Assembly: GCA_946497035.1 (NCBI GenBank)
Contig: CAMMIW010000007.1
Coordinates: forward strand, 1-64,000
Direction: 5' to 3'
DNA length: 64,000 nucleotides
From: an uncultured Eubacteriaceae bacterium
GTDB lineage: Bacteria > Bacillota > Clostridia > Lachnospirales > CAG-274
Every line of letters begins with the position of its first letter. The stretch's first letter is position 1. A program made the position numbers and the translations under genes. Shown here piece by piece: positions 1-8,458 of this stretch. The notes beneath the pieces are model-generated. The model was not told the DNA's origin, did not search any database, and worked only from the letters and a program-made list of their open reading frames with translations.

Positions 1-80
1 GTTGTGCAGATTCTGTAACAGGTATAGCCTTTACAACAGTAGATGAACTTATTAAACATATGGAAAATAATCCATTATAA
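1..80 (+). CDS. 3' end of an unidentified protein (partial)
   Basis: Open frame from base 3 to a TAA at 78-80, giving 25 residues that end in DELIKHMENNPL. The codon use is like that of the real genes, and a strong hairpin terminator follows within ten bases, so this is very probably the end of a plus-strand gene that begins before the window. The piece is too short to assign a family. Confidence 0.6.
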   Translation, partial: CADSVTGIAFTTVDELIKHMENNPL

Positions 81-85
81 TAGTA

Positions 86-124
86 AAATGAAGGTTAATA
101 AATAATATTAACCTTCATTTTTTA
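86..124. terminator. intrinsic terminator, probably bidirectional
   Basis: A 14-bp perfect stem (86-99 with 107-120, AATGAAGGTTAAT on the left) has a 7-nt loop. It is followed by T on the plus strand and preceded by A, so it can end both the upstream plus-strand gene and the minus-strand gene whose stop is at 128. Confidence 0.85.
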
Positions 125-127
125 TAT

Positions 128-712
128 TTAATTATCTTTGTCGTCTGAATCATTTTTGTCGTTTTTGTCGTCTGAATCGTTTTTGTCGTCTGAATCATTT
201 TTGTCGTCTAAATCATTTTTGTCATTTACATCATCATCTATTAATATAGCTGTTTTTGTATTGGAATCCCAATCTACATCTAAATCAAAAGCTTCGCCTA
301 GAACTCTAAAAGGAACAAAAGTTCTACCATCTTTTATTTCTGTTTTAGATTTATTATTTTTTACCCAAGTACCATTTTTTTTGTATCCGTTAGAGCCTAC
401 TTGAAACTCTACAACATCAGAATCTTTAGTAATTGTAATAATTTTTGTATTAGAATCAAATTTAATATTATTTTCATCTATGCCTAAAGCGGTAGATACA
501 AATCTTAAAGGAATCATTGTACTATTAGTTCCTTGTTGTATATATGGTGCTACGTCCATTTTAGTATTTGTATTATTAACTGTTGCATTTATATTATTTA
601 TACTAATTTTTACAGTTTTTTTATTATTGTTATCTGCAAATACACTTAAAGAATTTAATAAAATATTTGCAGTTACCAATCCTAAAATAATTATTTTACC
701 ATTTTTTTTCAT
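128..712 (-). CDS. secreted protein with copper-amine-oxidase N-terminal-like domain and acidic repeat tail
   Basis: 194 residues. Residues 1-27 are a Sec signal peptide (MKKN, hydrophobic core, VFA cleavage site). Residues about 50-160 form two stalk-like units with the hallmarks of the 'copper amine oxidase N-terminal' domain (MIPLRFVSTALG, then FVPFRVLGEAFDLDVDWDSNTKTAIL), a beta-rich module common in secreted clostridial proteins and unrelated to amine oxidase activity. The tail from about 165 is a low-complexity Asp/Lys/Asn/Ser repeat ending DDKDN, which could bind cations or serve as a linker. AGGAGG lies 8 bases before the ATG. A second member of this domain family lies at 46900. Exact role unknown. 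Confidence 0.8.
   Translation of the reverse strand: MKKNGKIIILGLVTANILLNSLSVFADNNNKKTVKISINNINATVNNTNTKMDVAPYIQQGTNSTMIPLRFVSTALGIDENNIKFDSNTKIITITKDSDVVEFQVGSNGYKKNGTWVKNNKSKTEIKDGRTFVPFRVLGEAFDLDVDWDSNTKTAILIDDDVNDKNDLDDKNDSDDKNDSDDKNDKNDSDDKDN
137..224 (-). repeat. 18-bp tandem coding repeats
   Basis: The C-terminal tail of the secreted protein is encoded by imperfect tandem copies of an 18-bp unit (plus strand TTTGTCGTCTGAATCATT) that reads D-S-D-D-K-N. The copies differ by a few bases and one shortened unit. The tail length is likely to vary between strains by slippage. Confidence 0.8.
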
Positions 713-890
713 AAATTATACCTCCTAAAATATATGGTAAACATATACTATCATATATTAAATATAATTTAAATATAATTACAATAGCAGATATATTTGA
801 AAATTGGTGTATAGCCCATAAAATACCATAAATTTTAAGATTATATAAGTTTATAATAAGTATTATTAAAATTTTTTATATTGTATAAAT

Positions 891-1763
891 TTAATCTAAA
901 ATATTTTTGAAAAATTCTTCTGAGCTCATACCATTAGGACGGTTAAATCTACCTAAATTATAAAGAAAATCAGGGTTATTTTTATCTATAACATTTATTA
1001 TTTGTGCACAATTAAATATAACAGAAAAGCCTAAATCTTTTATTATTTCTTTTGTTTCTTTTGTATATCTACCAAAAGGATATGTAAATATTTTAGAATT
1101 TGCACCTGTATAATTTAATATTTCATCTTCCAATTTCATTACATCTTTTGTTAATATATTTTTATATTGTTCTATATCTTCACCGTTATTTTTGCTACAA
1201 CCTTTACGGCCTTTATCCATACTATGTAAATCGTATGTATGGTTACCTATTTCAACATAGCCACTGTCTGATAGCTCATTTACCTGTTGCCAAGTTAAAT
1301 AAGAATAATTTATATTATGATCTTCATTTTTTGTATATGTATCTGTAAAAGATCCAACAATAGATAAAACTGCTTTTAAATCATATTGTTTTAACATAGG
1401 GTATATATATTCATAAAAACTTTCGTGGCCATCATCAAAAGTTATCATAATAGGGTTGTTTGGTAAAGGTGTATTATTATATACATAATCTAACAGTTGT
1501 TTAACACTTATTGTATTGTAGCCTTTTTCTTTTAAATATAACATATCTTTTTCAAATTGTTCTGGGCTAATGGTAAAATCATTTAGCCTAGCGTTACTTT
1601 TTGATATGTGGTGATACATAATAATAGGTAATTTTACATTATTAGAGGTTTCATTATAGCAAGGCTTAGCATTATTATAAAGATAGTTAAAAGAAAATAT
1701 AAGGCTAAATAATAATATTATAAATATGATAATATTAATTATTAATTTTTTATATTTAAACAT
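891..1763 (-). CDS. membrane-anchored polysaccharide deacetylase (NodB domain)
   Basis: 290 residues. An N-terminal transmembrane anchor (about 8-28) is followed by a carbohydrate-esterase-4 fold. Visible motifs are IMYHHISK, the metal and catalytic motif MITFDDGHES (Asp-Asp), the metal His pair in GNHTYDLHS, and the YPFGRY motif. Enzymes of this type remove N-acetyl groups from peptidoglycan or other surface polysaccharides outside the cell. The ATG overlaps the last codons of the upstream DtxR-type gene by 8 bases and its ribosome binding site (GGAGG) lies inside that gene, so the two are translationally coupled. Pairing a cell-wall enzyme with a metal regulator is unusual. Confidence 0.85.
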   Translation of the reverse strand: MFKYKKLIINIIIFIILLFSLIFSFNYLYNNAKPCYNETSNNVKLPIIMYHHISKSNARLNDFTISPEQFEKDMLYLKEKGYNTISVKQLLDYVYNNTPLPNNPIMITFDDGHESFYEYIYPMLKQYDLKAVLSIVGSFTDTYTKNEDHNINYSYLTWQQVNELSDSGYVEIGNHTYDLHSMDKGRKGCSKNNGEDIEQYKNILTKDVMKLEDEILNYTGANSKIFTYPFGRYTKETKEIIKDLGFSVIFNCAQIINVIDKNNPDFLYNLGRFNRPNGMSSEEFFKNILD

Positions 1764-2106
1764 TTTTTACCTCCAAATCTTTTAAAAACTTTTCTATACT
1801 TTCTATTGTTTGTTTATCAAAAAAATGTTCTATTTGTTCTACCAAATGTAAGTTATCTTTATTATTTATTCTATTGAAAAATTTATATAATAAATTGTGT
1901 CTTTTTAAAAGATATTGGCCTAAACTTTTACCTTCTTCTGTTAATTTTATTTGTCTATATTTTTCTTTTTCTACTAAATTTAAGTCTTTTAATTTTTCTA
2001 CCATTTTAGATACAGATGATGCATTAATATTCAACAAAGTTGCTAATTGTGTTATTTTAATATTTTCTTTGTTTGTTCTATAAATCATTTCTATGTAATC
2101 TTCCAT
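1756..2106 (-). CDS. DtxR/MntR-family metal-dependent transcriptional regulator
   Basis: 116 residues from the first ATG. Winged helix at about 15-60 (ITQLATLLNINASSVSKMVEKL, then LVEKEKYRQIKLTEEGK), then the metal-binding and dimerisation region with the typical RHNLLYKFF and HLVEQIEHFFD segments. It stands divergently from feoAB, so an Fe(II)- or Mn(II)-responsive repressor of feoAB is the natural reading. Start problem: the ATG at 2106 has no ribosome binding site, while the frame stays open upstream to 2178 with family-like sequence (FKTQKAYDLERKNVITFA) and an AAGGGG correctly placed before ATT (2166) or ATA (2163). The true protein may be about 135 residues. Confidence 0.85.
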   Translation of the reverse strand: MEDYIEMIYRTNKENIKITQLATLLNINASSVSKMVEKLKDLNLVEKEKYRQIKLTEEGKSLGQYLLKRHNLLYKFFNRINNKDNLHLVEQIEHFFDKQTIESIEKFLKDLEVKNV

Positions 2107-2204
2107 AGCAAAAGTTATAACATTTTTTCGTTCTAAATCATAGGCTTTTTGTGTTTTAAATATAATATCAACCCCTTTTTAGTTAAATATATTAAAATAT
2201 ATGT

Positions 2205-2220
2205 TTATTATGTATAATAA
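2205..2220. promoter_or_regulatory. candidate operator between dtxR-like gene and feoAB
   Basis: Perfect 7-bp inverted repeat TTATTAT-GT-ATAATAA centred in the divergent intergenic region. A related half (TATTATGTATAA) recurs at 2257-2268, over the probable feoA -10 region. Its position fits autoregulation and feo control by the DtxR-type protein, but AT-richness makes chance palindromes likely. Confidence 0.4.
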
Positions 2221-2308
2221 AATATTTATTTTTGTAACACTTTAAAAAATTTTTCATATTATGTATAAAAGTTTCCTTAAACTAAATATATTTAAAGGGG
2301 GAGTTATT

Positions 2309-2542
2309 ATGAACAAAACAACGTTAAATAATTTAAAAATTGGAGAAAATTGCTATATAATTAAAATATTTTTAGAAGAAAAGGCTAAACGAAGAATACA
2401 GGAGCTAGGCTTTGTAAAAGGTAGCCTTGTAAAATGTATATTAAAAAGCCCTTTTGATGATCCTACCGCTTATTTTGTAAAAGGGACTACAATAGCTCTT
2501 AGGGAAGAAATAGCACAAAATATATTAGTAGAAAGGGTATAA
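2309..2542 (+). CDS. feoA: ferrous iron transport protein A
   Basis: 77 residues, a small SH3-like FeoA domain (LKIGENCYIIKIFLEEKAKRRIQELGF, then GSLVKCI, and a C-terminal FVKGTTIALREEIAQNILV strand pair). It is a cytosolic accessory of the FeoB Fe(II) transporter. I chose the ATG at 2309 because AAAGGGGG lies 9 bases before it; an in-frame ATG at 2261 would add 16 residues unlike the family and has no ribosome binding site. The feoB ATG follows one base after the stop, so the two form an operon. Confidence 0.92.
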   Translation: MNKTTLNNLKIGENCYIIKIFLEEKAKRRIQELGFVKGSLVKCILKSPFDDPTAYFVKGTTIALREEIAQNILVERV

Positions 2543-2543
2543 T

Positions 2544-4598
2544 ATGAAAGAAAATAAAATATTAACTCTTGCAGGTAATCCTAATGTTGGTAAAAGCACC
2601 GTTTTTAACGCTTTAACAGGTATGAAACAACATACAGGAAACTGGGCAGGTAAAACTGTTACTAATGCAAAAGGATATTTTAAATACGATAATCAAAATT
2701 ATACTTTAATAGATATACCAGGAACTTATTCTTTAATAAGCCAATCTAAAGACGAAGAGGTAGCAAGAGATTTTATTTGTTTTAACGATACTTATAAAAT
2801 AATAATAGTTTGTGATGCTACAACTTTAGAGAGAAACTTACCCCTTGTTTTACAAACTATAGAAGCCAGAAAAAATGTAGTTTTATGTGTTAATTTTCTA
2901 GATGAAGCAAAAAATAAAAATATAACAGTAAATATAGATAAATTAAGCAAAATATTAGGTATAGATGTGGTAGGTATAACTGCTATAAAAAAACAAGGTA
3001 TAGAAAACCTTTTACAAACATTAAAAAATGAAAATAGTGCCACTTATAACATTAAATATAATGAGCATATAGAAAATTGTATTTTAAATTTACAAAAAAT
3101 ATTAAAAAATGTTAATACAAAAAATTTAGATAAAAGATTTATTTGCTTAAAATTATTAGAAAATGATGAAAAACTAATAAAAAATATAAGCCAATATATA
3201 AATATAAATTTATTAAAAGATGAAAATATAACAAATGCATTAAATGAATCTAAAGTATATTTAGATAAAAACAATATAAATATTATAGATAGTATAACAA
3301 AAGAAATATATAACAGTTGTGAAAAAATTGTAAAAGATGTAGTAAATTATAAAGATAAAAACTATTATAACAAAAATATTAAAATAGATAAATATTTAAC
3401 CAGTAAATATATAGGCATACCTATTATGTTAGCTTTATTATGTTTAGTTTTTTGGATAACTATTGTAGGGGCTAATTATCCTTCAAGTATGTTGTCTAAT
3501 TTGTTTTTTAGTGTAGAAAATAACTTGAGATATGGCTTACAATATATAAATTTGCCTAATTTTATAGTCAATATACTTGTAGATGGTATTTATAAAGTTG
3601 TAGCTTGGGTTATTTCTGTTATGTTACCGCCTATGGCTATATTTTTCCCTTTATTTACTATATTAGAAGATTTAGGATATTTACCACGAATAGCTTTTAA
3701 TATGGATAAAATGTTTAAAAAATGTAATACTTGTGGTAAGCAAGCTTTAACTATGTGTATGGGATTTGGTTGTAACGCTTGTGCTATAACAGGTTGTAGA
3801 ATAATAGATAGCCCTCGAGAAAGAATTATAGCTATTTTAACTAACAATTTTGTACCTTGTAACGGCCGTTTTCCCACATTAATATCTATTATATCAATGT
3901 TTTTTATAGGTGGTGCAATAGGATTTTATAATTCTTTTTTATCAGCAATATTTTTAATATTTATAATATTATTAGGGGTATGTATGACTTTAATAATATC
4001 TAACATTTTATCTAAAACTATATTAAAAGGTATACCTAGCAACTTTACGTTAGAGCTACCTCCCTATAGAAAACCACAAATTTTAAAAACTATAATAAGA
4101 TCTATTTTTGATAGAACTTTGTTTGTTTTAGGTAGAGCTATTGTTGTATCTATACCAGCAGGTATAATAATATGGCTTATGGCCAACATAACAGTAGCAG
4201 ATAAAACAATATTATTATATGTAACAGATTTTTTAAACCCTATTGGTAATATTATGGGTTTAGATGGGGTAATATTAATGGCTTTTATATTAGGTTTTCC
4301 TGCTAATGAAATAGTTTTTCCTATAATAATAATGAGTTATTTAGGTGGCAACACTCTTATGGAGATAGATAATATAAACCAATTAAAAGAGCTTTTACTA
4401 TTAAATGGTTGGAGCTTAAATACAGCTATATGTATGGTTATATTTTGTATTTTTCATTGGCCTTGCTCTACAACTTGTCTTACTATTTATAAAGAAACAA
4501 AAAGCAAAAAATGGACTTTTTTATCATTTATAATACCAACATTAGTAGGAGCTACAATGTGTATTATTATAAATTTATTTTTTAAATTTTTTAGCTAG
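2544..4598 (+). CDS. feoB: ferrous iron transport protein B (Fe(II) permease with G domain)
   Basis: 684 residues. N-terminal G domain: G1 GNPNVGKST (about 11-19), G2 in the GKTVT loop, G3 DIPGTYSL, G4-like NFLDE. A helical spacer follows (about 165-270), then the membrane domain with two Gate regions (GYLPRIAFNMDKMFKKCNTCG, GFGCNACAITGCR) and about eight to ten helices ending near residue 683. It takes up Fe(II) across the cytoplasmic membrane using GTP. Cysteines in CNTCGKQALTMCMGFGCNACAITGC are typical of the Gate 1 segment. Length is normal. Divergent from the DtxR-type regulator, hence probably induced by iron limitation. Confidence 0.95.
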   Translation: MKENKILTLAGNPNVGKSTVFNALTGMKQHTGNWAGKTVTNAKGYFKYDNQNYTLIDIPGTYSLISQSKDEEVARDFICFNDTYKIIIVCDATTLERNLPLVLQTIEARKNVVLCVNFLDEAKNKNITVNIDKLSKILGIDVVGITAIKKQGIENLLQTLKNENSATYNIKYNEHIENCILNLQKILKNVNTKNLDKRFICLKLLENDEKLIKNISQYININLLKDENITNALNESKVYLDKNNINIIDSITKEIYNSCEKIVKDVVNYKDKNYYNKNIKIDKYLTSKYIGIPIMLALLCLVFWITIVGANYPSSMLSNLFFSVENNLRYGLQYINLPNFIVNILVDGIYKVVAWVISVMLPPMAIFFPLFTILEDLGYLPRIAFNMDKMFKKCNTCGKQALTMCMGFGCNACAITGCRIIDSPRERIIAILTNNFVPCNGRFPTLISIISMFFIGGAIGFYNSFLSAIFLIFIILLGVCMTLIISNILSKTILKGIPSNFTLELPPYRKPQILKTIIRSIFDRTLFVLGRAIVVSIPAGIIIWLMANITVADKTILLYVTDFLNPIGNIMGLDGVILMAFILGFPANEIVFPIIIMSYLGGNTLMEIDNINQLKELLLLNGWSLNTAICMVIFCIFHWPCSTTCLTIYKETKSKKWTFLSFIIPTLVGATMCIIINLFFKFFS

Positions 4599-4712
4599 TT
4601 TTTAAACAATGTGTATAACTTTTAAAATTATTTATATATAGTTTTAATTAATGTTGAAAAGGATAGTAATTTAAGGTATAATTTATATAGGGATAAAAAG
4701 CGAGGTGTTATT

Positions 4713-5192
4713 ATGAATATTAGAATAGGTAACGGCTATGATGTGCATAAACTTGTTGAAAATAGAGAGCTCATAATAGGTGGTGTTTTAATACCTTATG
4801 AGAAAGGATTATTAGGTCATTCTGATGCAGATGTACTTGTTCACGCTATTATGGATAGTTTGCTTGGAGCTACTAAAAAAGGAGATATAGGAAAGCTATT
4901 TCCAGATAATGATAACAATTTTAAAAATATTTGTAGCTTAGAGCTATTAAAAAAAGTATATAACATTTTAAAAGCAGACGGATACCAAATTATAAATATA
5001 GATTCTACAATTATTGCACAAGCACCTAAAATGCGTCCTTATATAGATAAAATGGAAGAAAATATTGCTATGTGTCTTAATATAGATAAAAGCCAGATAA
5101 ACATAAAAGCTACAACAGAAGAGGGGCTTGGTTTTACTGGTGCATTAGAAGGTATAAGTGCTAATGCGGTTTGTCTTGTTATAAAAAAATAA
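4713..5192 (+). CDS. ispF: 2-C-methyl-D-erythritol 2,4-cyclodiphosphate synthase
   Basis: 159 residues, full length. It cyclises CDP-methylerythritol 2-phosphate to MEcPP in the MEP isoprenoid pathway. Metal ligands Asp10 and His12 (GYDVHKL) and His44 are present, as are [20 protein letters not shown] and the C-terminal [12 protein letters not shown] motif. First gene of a cluster with cysS, mrnC, rlmB and rae1, the same order as in Bacillus apart from missing ispD, gltX and cysE. GAGGTG precedes the ATG. Confidence 0.97.
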   Translation: MNIRIGNGYDVHKLVENRELIIGGVLIPYEKGLLGHSDADVLVHAIMDSLLGATKKGDIGKLFPDNDNNFKNICSLELLKKVYNILKADGYQIINIDSTIIAQAPKMRPYIDKMEENIAMCLNIDKSQINIKATTEEGLGFTGALEGISANAVCLVIKK

Positions 5193-5219
5193 AAGGCATA
5201 AATAAAATAGGAGGAAGAT

Positions 5220-6632
5220 ATGAAGCTATATAATACTTTAACTAGACAAAAAGAAGATTTTTTGCCACTTGAAGAAAAGAAAGTTAAAATGTATGTTTGT
5301 GGGCCAACTGTTTATGATTTTATACATATAGGCAACGCTAGGCCTTATGTTGTTTTTGACACAATAAGAAGATATTTTGAATATAAAGGTTATGATGTAA
5401 ACTATGTTCAAAATTTTACAGATGTAGATGATAAAATTATAAATAGAGCAAATAGTGAAGGTGTAGATGCTATAGCTATAGCAGACAGATATGTAGAAGA
5501 AGCTCTGAAAGATGCTAAAGCTTTAAACGTTAAAGAGCCTACTTATGCACCAAGAGTTACTCAAGAAATAAAAGAAATAATAGAAATGATACAAACTTTA
5601 ATTGAGCAAAAAAATGCTTATGAGGTAGATGGCACAGTATTTTTTGATACAAAATCTTTTAAAGAATATGGTAAACTATCTGGTAAAAAACTAGATGAAC
5701 TAGAAATAGGCTCTAGAATAAAGCTAGATGAAGCTAAAAAAAATGAAACAGATTTTGTACTATGGAAACCTAAAAAAGAAGGGGAAATAGCTTGGCAATC
5801 TCCTTGGGGAGAGGGACGTCCTGGTTGGCATATAGAATGTTCTGTTATGGCTAAAAAATATTTAGGCGAAGAAATAGATATACACGCAGGTGGAGAAGAT
5901 TTAATTTTTCCACACCACGAAAATGAAATAGCCCAAAGTGAATGTTGTAATCATAAAACATTTGCTAAATATTGGCTACACAATGGTTTTATAAATATTG
6001 ATAATGAAAAAATGAGTAAATCTAAAGGTAACTTTTTTACTGTTAGAGATATAGCAAAAGAAGTTCCTTATGATGTTATAAGATTTTTTATTTTATGTGG
6101 TCATTATAGAGCACCTATCAATTTTAGCAGAGAGGCTATGGAGGCTAGTAAAAAAAGTTTAGATAGGATAAAAAATTGTGTTAATAATCTTAACCATCTT
6201 ATTAACAATACAACTATACAAAATATTACAGAAGAAGAAGCCTCTTTAGATGTAGTTAAAAATATAGAAAGTTACAAAAATGCTTTTGAAGATGAAATGG
6301 ATAACGATTTTAACACATCTAATGCTATAACTTGTATTTTTGAAATAGTAAGGCTTATAAATAGTGTAGCTAATGATAAATCTTCTAAACAATTTTTACA
6401 AAAATTATTAGATGAAATAACTAGCCTTTGTGATGTATTAGGTATATTATATGAAACAGAGCAACAAAGCCTAGATATAGATGAAAGCCAAATAGAAGAA
6501 CTTATAGCTAAAAGACAAGAGGCTAAAAAAAATAAAGATTATAAGCTAGCAGATGAAATAAGAGATAGCTTAAAAGAAAAAGGTATTATTTTAAGAGATA
6601 CATCAGCAGGTGTTGTATGGAGCAGAGAATAA
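5220..6632 (+). CDS. cysS: cysteinyl-tRNA synthetase
   Basis: 470 residues, class I synthetase charging tRNA-Cys. The HIGH motif appears as FIHIGNARP (about 35-43), the catalytic Zn(II) is bound through YVCGPTVYDF and HIECS plus the FPHHENEIAQSE region, and KMSKSKGN is intact near residue 263. The C-terminal DALR-like helical domain ends LKEKGIILRDTSAGVVWSRE. AGGAGG sits 6 bases before the ATG. Its TAA overlaps the next gene's ATG by one base. Confidence 0.97.
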   Translation: MKLYNTLTRQKEDFLPLEEKKVKMYVCGPTVYDFIHIGNARPYVVFDTIRRYFEYKGYDVNYVQNFTDVDDKIINRANSEGVDAIAIADRYVEEALKDAKALNVKEPTYAPRVTQEIKEIIEMIQTLIEQKNAYEVDGTVFFDTKSFKEYGKLSGKKLDELEIGSRIKLDEAKKNETDFVLWKPKKEGEIAWQSPWGEGRPGWHIECSVMAKKYLGEEIDIHAGGEDLIFPHHENEIAQSECCNHKTFAKYWLHNGFINIDNEKMSKSKGNFFTVRDIAKEVPYDVIRFFILCGHYRAPINFSREAMEASKKSLDRIKNCVNNLNHLINNTTIQNITEEEASLDVVKNIESYKNAFEDEMDNDFNTSNAITCIFEIVRLINSVANDKSSKQFLQKLLDEITSLCDVLGILYETEQQSLDIDESQIEELIAKRQEAKKNKDYKLADEIRDSLKEKGIILRDTSAGVVWSRE

Positions 6633-7021
6633 TGGAAGATAAAATAGATATAAGACAATATTCTCCTCTTGCTCTCGCTTATATGGGCGATTGTATATTT
6701 GATCTTTGCGTAAGGACTTACCTTTTAAAGCAAGCAAATATGCCAGCTAATAAATTGCATCAAAAAGCTAAAGCTGTAGTAAATGCTACTAGCCAATCTA
6801 AAATGTATAAAGAGCTTATAGATATAGTAACAGAAGAAGAAAGAGCTATACTTAAAAGAGGTAGAAACGCAAGCTCTAACACAAGAGCAAAAAATGCTAC
6901 AATGATAGACTATAAAAATGCAACAGGTTTGGAAGCACTTTTTGGCTATTTATATTTAAAAGGCGATCAAGAAAGAATAAACCAACTTTTTAAAATTTGC
7001 TTAAATATAATAAACAGTTAG
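6632..7021 (+). CDS. mrnC: mini-ribonuclease III (23S rRNA maturation)
   Basis: 129 residues from the ATG at 6632, which overlaps the cysS stop (TAATG) and has GGAG 9 bases upstream; an in-frame ATG at 6617 inside cysS is less likely. It is a lone RNase III catalytic domain without a dsRNA-binding domain: SPLALAYMGDCIFDLCVRTYLL carries the catalytic acidic residue and EALFGYLYLKGDQERI the second signature. It trims the ends of pre-23S rRNA in Firmicutes. The place right after cysS is the conserved one. Confidence 0.93.
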   Translation: MEDKIDIRQYSPLALAYMGDCIFDLCVRTYLLKQANMPANKLHQKAKAVVNATSQSKMYKELIDIVTEEERAILKRGRNASSNTRAKNATMIDYKNATGLEALFGYLYLKGDQERINQLFKICLNIINS

Positions 7022-7031
7022 GAGTGAAAAT

Positions 7032-7865
7032 ATGAAAAAACAAAAGAAAAATAGCAAACGCAAAACGGTAGGTAAAAATAATAAACCTAATACTAAAAAA
7101 ATATCTAGAAAAGATGATTTTGAAGAAGATGGCTTTCAACTAGAAGGTAGAAATAGCGTTTTAGAAGCCTTAAATCATAACAAAACAATTGATAAAATAT
7201 TTGTTAAAAAAGGTGAGGTTGAAGGAACTTTAAAAGTAATAGTTGCTAAAGCTTTAGAGCGAGGTATTATTGTTCAAGAAGTAGATAAAATGAGAATGGA
7301 ACAAATGAAGAGAACAAATAATCCACAAGGTATAATAGCCTTTTGCCCCGCTCATGAATATTGTGAGGTTGAAGATATATTAGAAAATGCTAAAAAAAGA
7401 GGAGAAGATCCTTTTGTTATAATATTAGATGAAATAACAGATCCTCATAATCTAGGTGCTATAATAAGAACGGCAGATGCAGCTGGAGCTCACGGGGTGA
7501 TTATACCTAAAAGAAGAGCTGTATCTTTAACGGCTATAGTTAGCAAGACATCTGCTGGTGCTTTAGAATATGTTCCTGTAGCAAGGGTTAATAATATATC
7601 TAAAGAAATTGAAAAGCTAAAAAAACAAGGCCTTTGGATAGCTTGTGCTGATATGAAAGGTACAGATTGTTTTAAGGCAGATTTAAAAGGCGCAATAGGT
7701 ATAGTGATAGGTAATGAAGGAGATGGCGTTTCTCGTCTTGTTAAAGAAAGCTGTGATTACTCTGTTAAAATACCTATGTATGGCAACATAGAGTCTTTAA
7801 ATGCATCTGTTGCGGCAGGGCTTTTAATGTATGAGGTTGTAAGACAAAGAAAGTTTGTGTTATGA
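7032..7865 (+). CDS. rlmB: 23S rRNA (guanosine-2'-O)-methyltransferase, SpoU/TrmH family
   Basis: 277 residues. A Lys-rich N-terminal extension (about 1-28) is followed by an L30e-like substrate-binding domain (LEGRNSVLEALNHNKTIDKIFV) and the SPOUT knot domain with motif 1 (ITDPHNLGAIIRTADAAGAHGVI), motif 2 (IGIVIGNEGDGVSRL) and motif 3 (SLNASVAAGLLMYEVVRQR). It methylates the ribose of a conserved guanosine in 23S rRNA (G2251 in E. coli numbering). Overlaps rae1 by 4 bases (ATGA). Confidence 0.92.
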   Translation: MKKQKKNSKRKTVGKNNKPNTKKISRKDDFEEDGFQLEGRNSVLEALNHNKTIDKIFVKKGEVEGTLKVIVAKALERGIIVQEVDKMRMEQMKRTNNPQGIIAFCPAHEYCEVEDILENAKKRGEDPFVIILDEITDPHNLGAIIRTADAAGAHGVIIPKRRAVSLTAIVSKTSAGALEYVPVARVNNISKEIEKLKKQGLWIACADMKGTDCFKADLKGAIGIVIGNEGDGVSRLVKESCDYSVKIPMYGNIESLNASVAAGLLMYEVVRQRKFVL

Positions 7866-8386
7866 AAAGAGAATATTTGCTTGTAGATGGCTATAATATT
7901 ATACACGCTTGGGAAGATTTAAAAAAAATAATGGATGAGCAATCTCTAGAAGATGCTAGAGATAAACTAGTTGCTATATTATCAAATTATCAAGGGGCAA
8001 AAGGTATAGAGCTTATAATAGTTTTTGATGCTCATTTAGTAAAAGGAAATAGAGGTAGCATAGATAAAATAGGTAAAACATACATAGTTTATACAAAAGA
8101 AAAAGAAACAGCAGATAACTATATAGAGCGTATAACGAAAGATTTGGTAAAAGATTATAACGTTAAAGTGGCCACATCAGATAGGCTAGAGCAAGTTATT
8201 ATAATGGGATCTGGTGCTATAAGAGTTTCTGCTACGGATCTTAGAGCAGATGTAAGATTTACCGCTAAAAAAATTGCTAAAAAAATAGAAGAAATAAAGC
8301 CTATAAAAAATAATATGCTTTTTGACAATTTAGATCCCGCAACTGCTAAATGGTTTGAAGAAATGCGACAAAATAAAAATATGTAA
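7862..8386 (+). CDS. rae1: NYN-domain ribosome-associated endoribonuclease (YacP/Rae1)
   Basis: 174 residues with a PIN-like NYN fold: LLVDGYNIIHAW with the first catalytic Asp, LIIVFDAH and VATSDRLEQVIIMGSGA with later acidic residues. The Bacillus orthologue cleaves mRNAs in the ribosomal A site. Its ATG overlaps the rlmB stop, and the order mrnC-rlmB-rae1 is conserved across Firmicutes, which supports the assignment. Last gene of the ispF cluster. Confidence 0.9.
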   Translation: MKREYLLVDGYNIIHAWEDLKKIMDEQSLEDARDKLVAILSNYQGAKGIELIIVFDAHLVKGNRGSIDKIGKTYIVYTKEKETADNYIERITKDLVKDYNVKVATSDRLEQVIIMGSGAIRVSATDLRADVRFTAKKIAKKIEEIKPIKNNMLFDNLDPATAKWFEEMRQNKNM

Positions 8387-8394
8387 CTAATAGC

Positions 8395-8422
8395 TAATGT
8401 AAATAGGCGTATATACCGATAA
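8395..8422 (+). promoter_or_regulatory. sigma-28 (SigD)-type promoter of the fliD operon
   Basis: TAAT at 8395-8398, 16 bases, then ACCGATAA at 8415-8422. This is close to the SigD consensus TAAA-N15-GCCGATAA. The same ACCGATA core occurs before the first flagellin gene. It lies 37 bases before the fliD ATG, just after the rae1 stop. Confidence 0.65.
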
Positions 8423-8458
8423 ATAAATAAAGAATATTTTTTTAAAGGAGGAAATAAT

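Noticed and set aside
137-224. Short regular repeats that could suggest a CRISPR array
   Set aside because: They are in-frame 18-bp coding repeats without spacers, and no cas genes are near.
138-404. Plus-strand open frame antisense to the secreted protein
   Set aside because: It is the mirror of the acidic repeat tail (Ser/Phe/Leu repeats) with no ribosome binding site.
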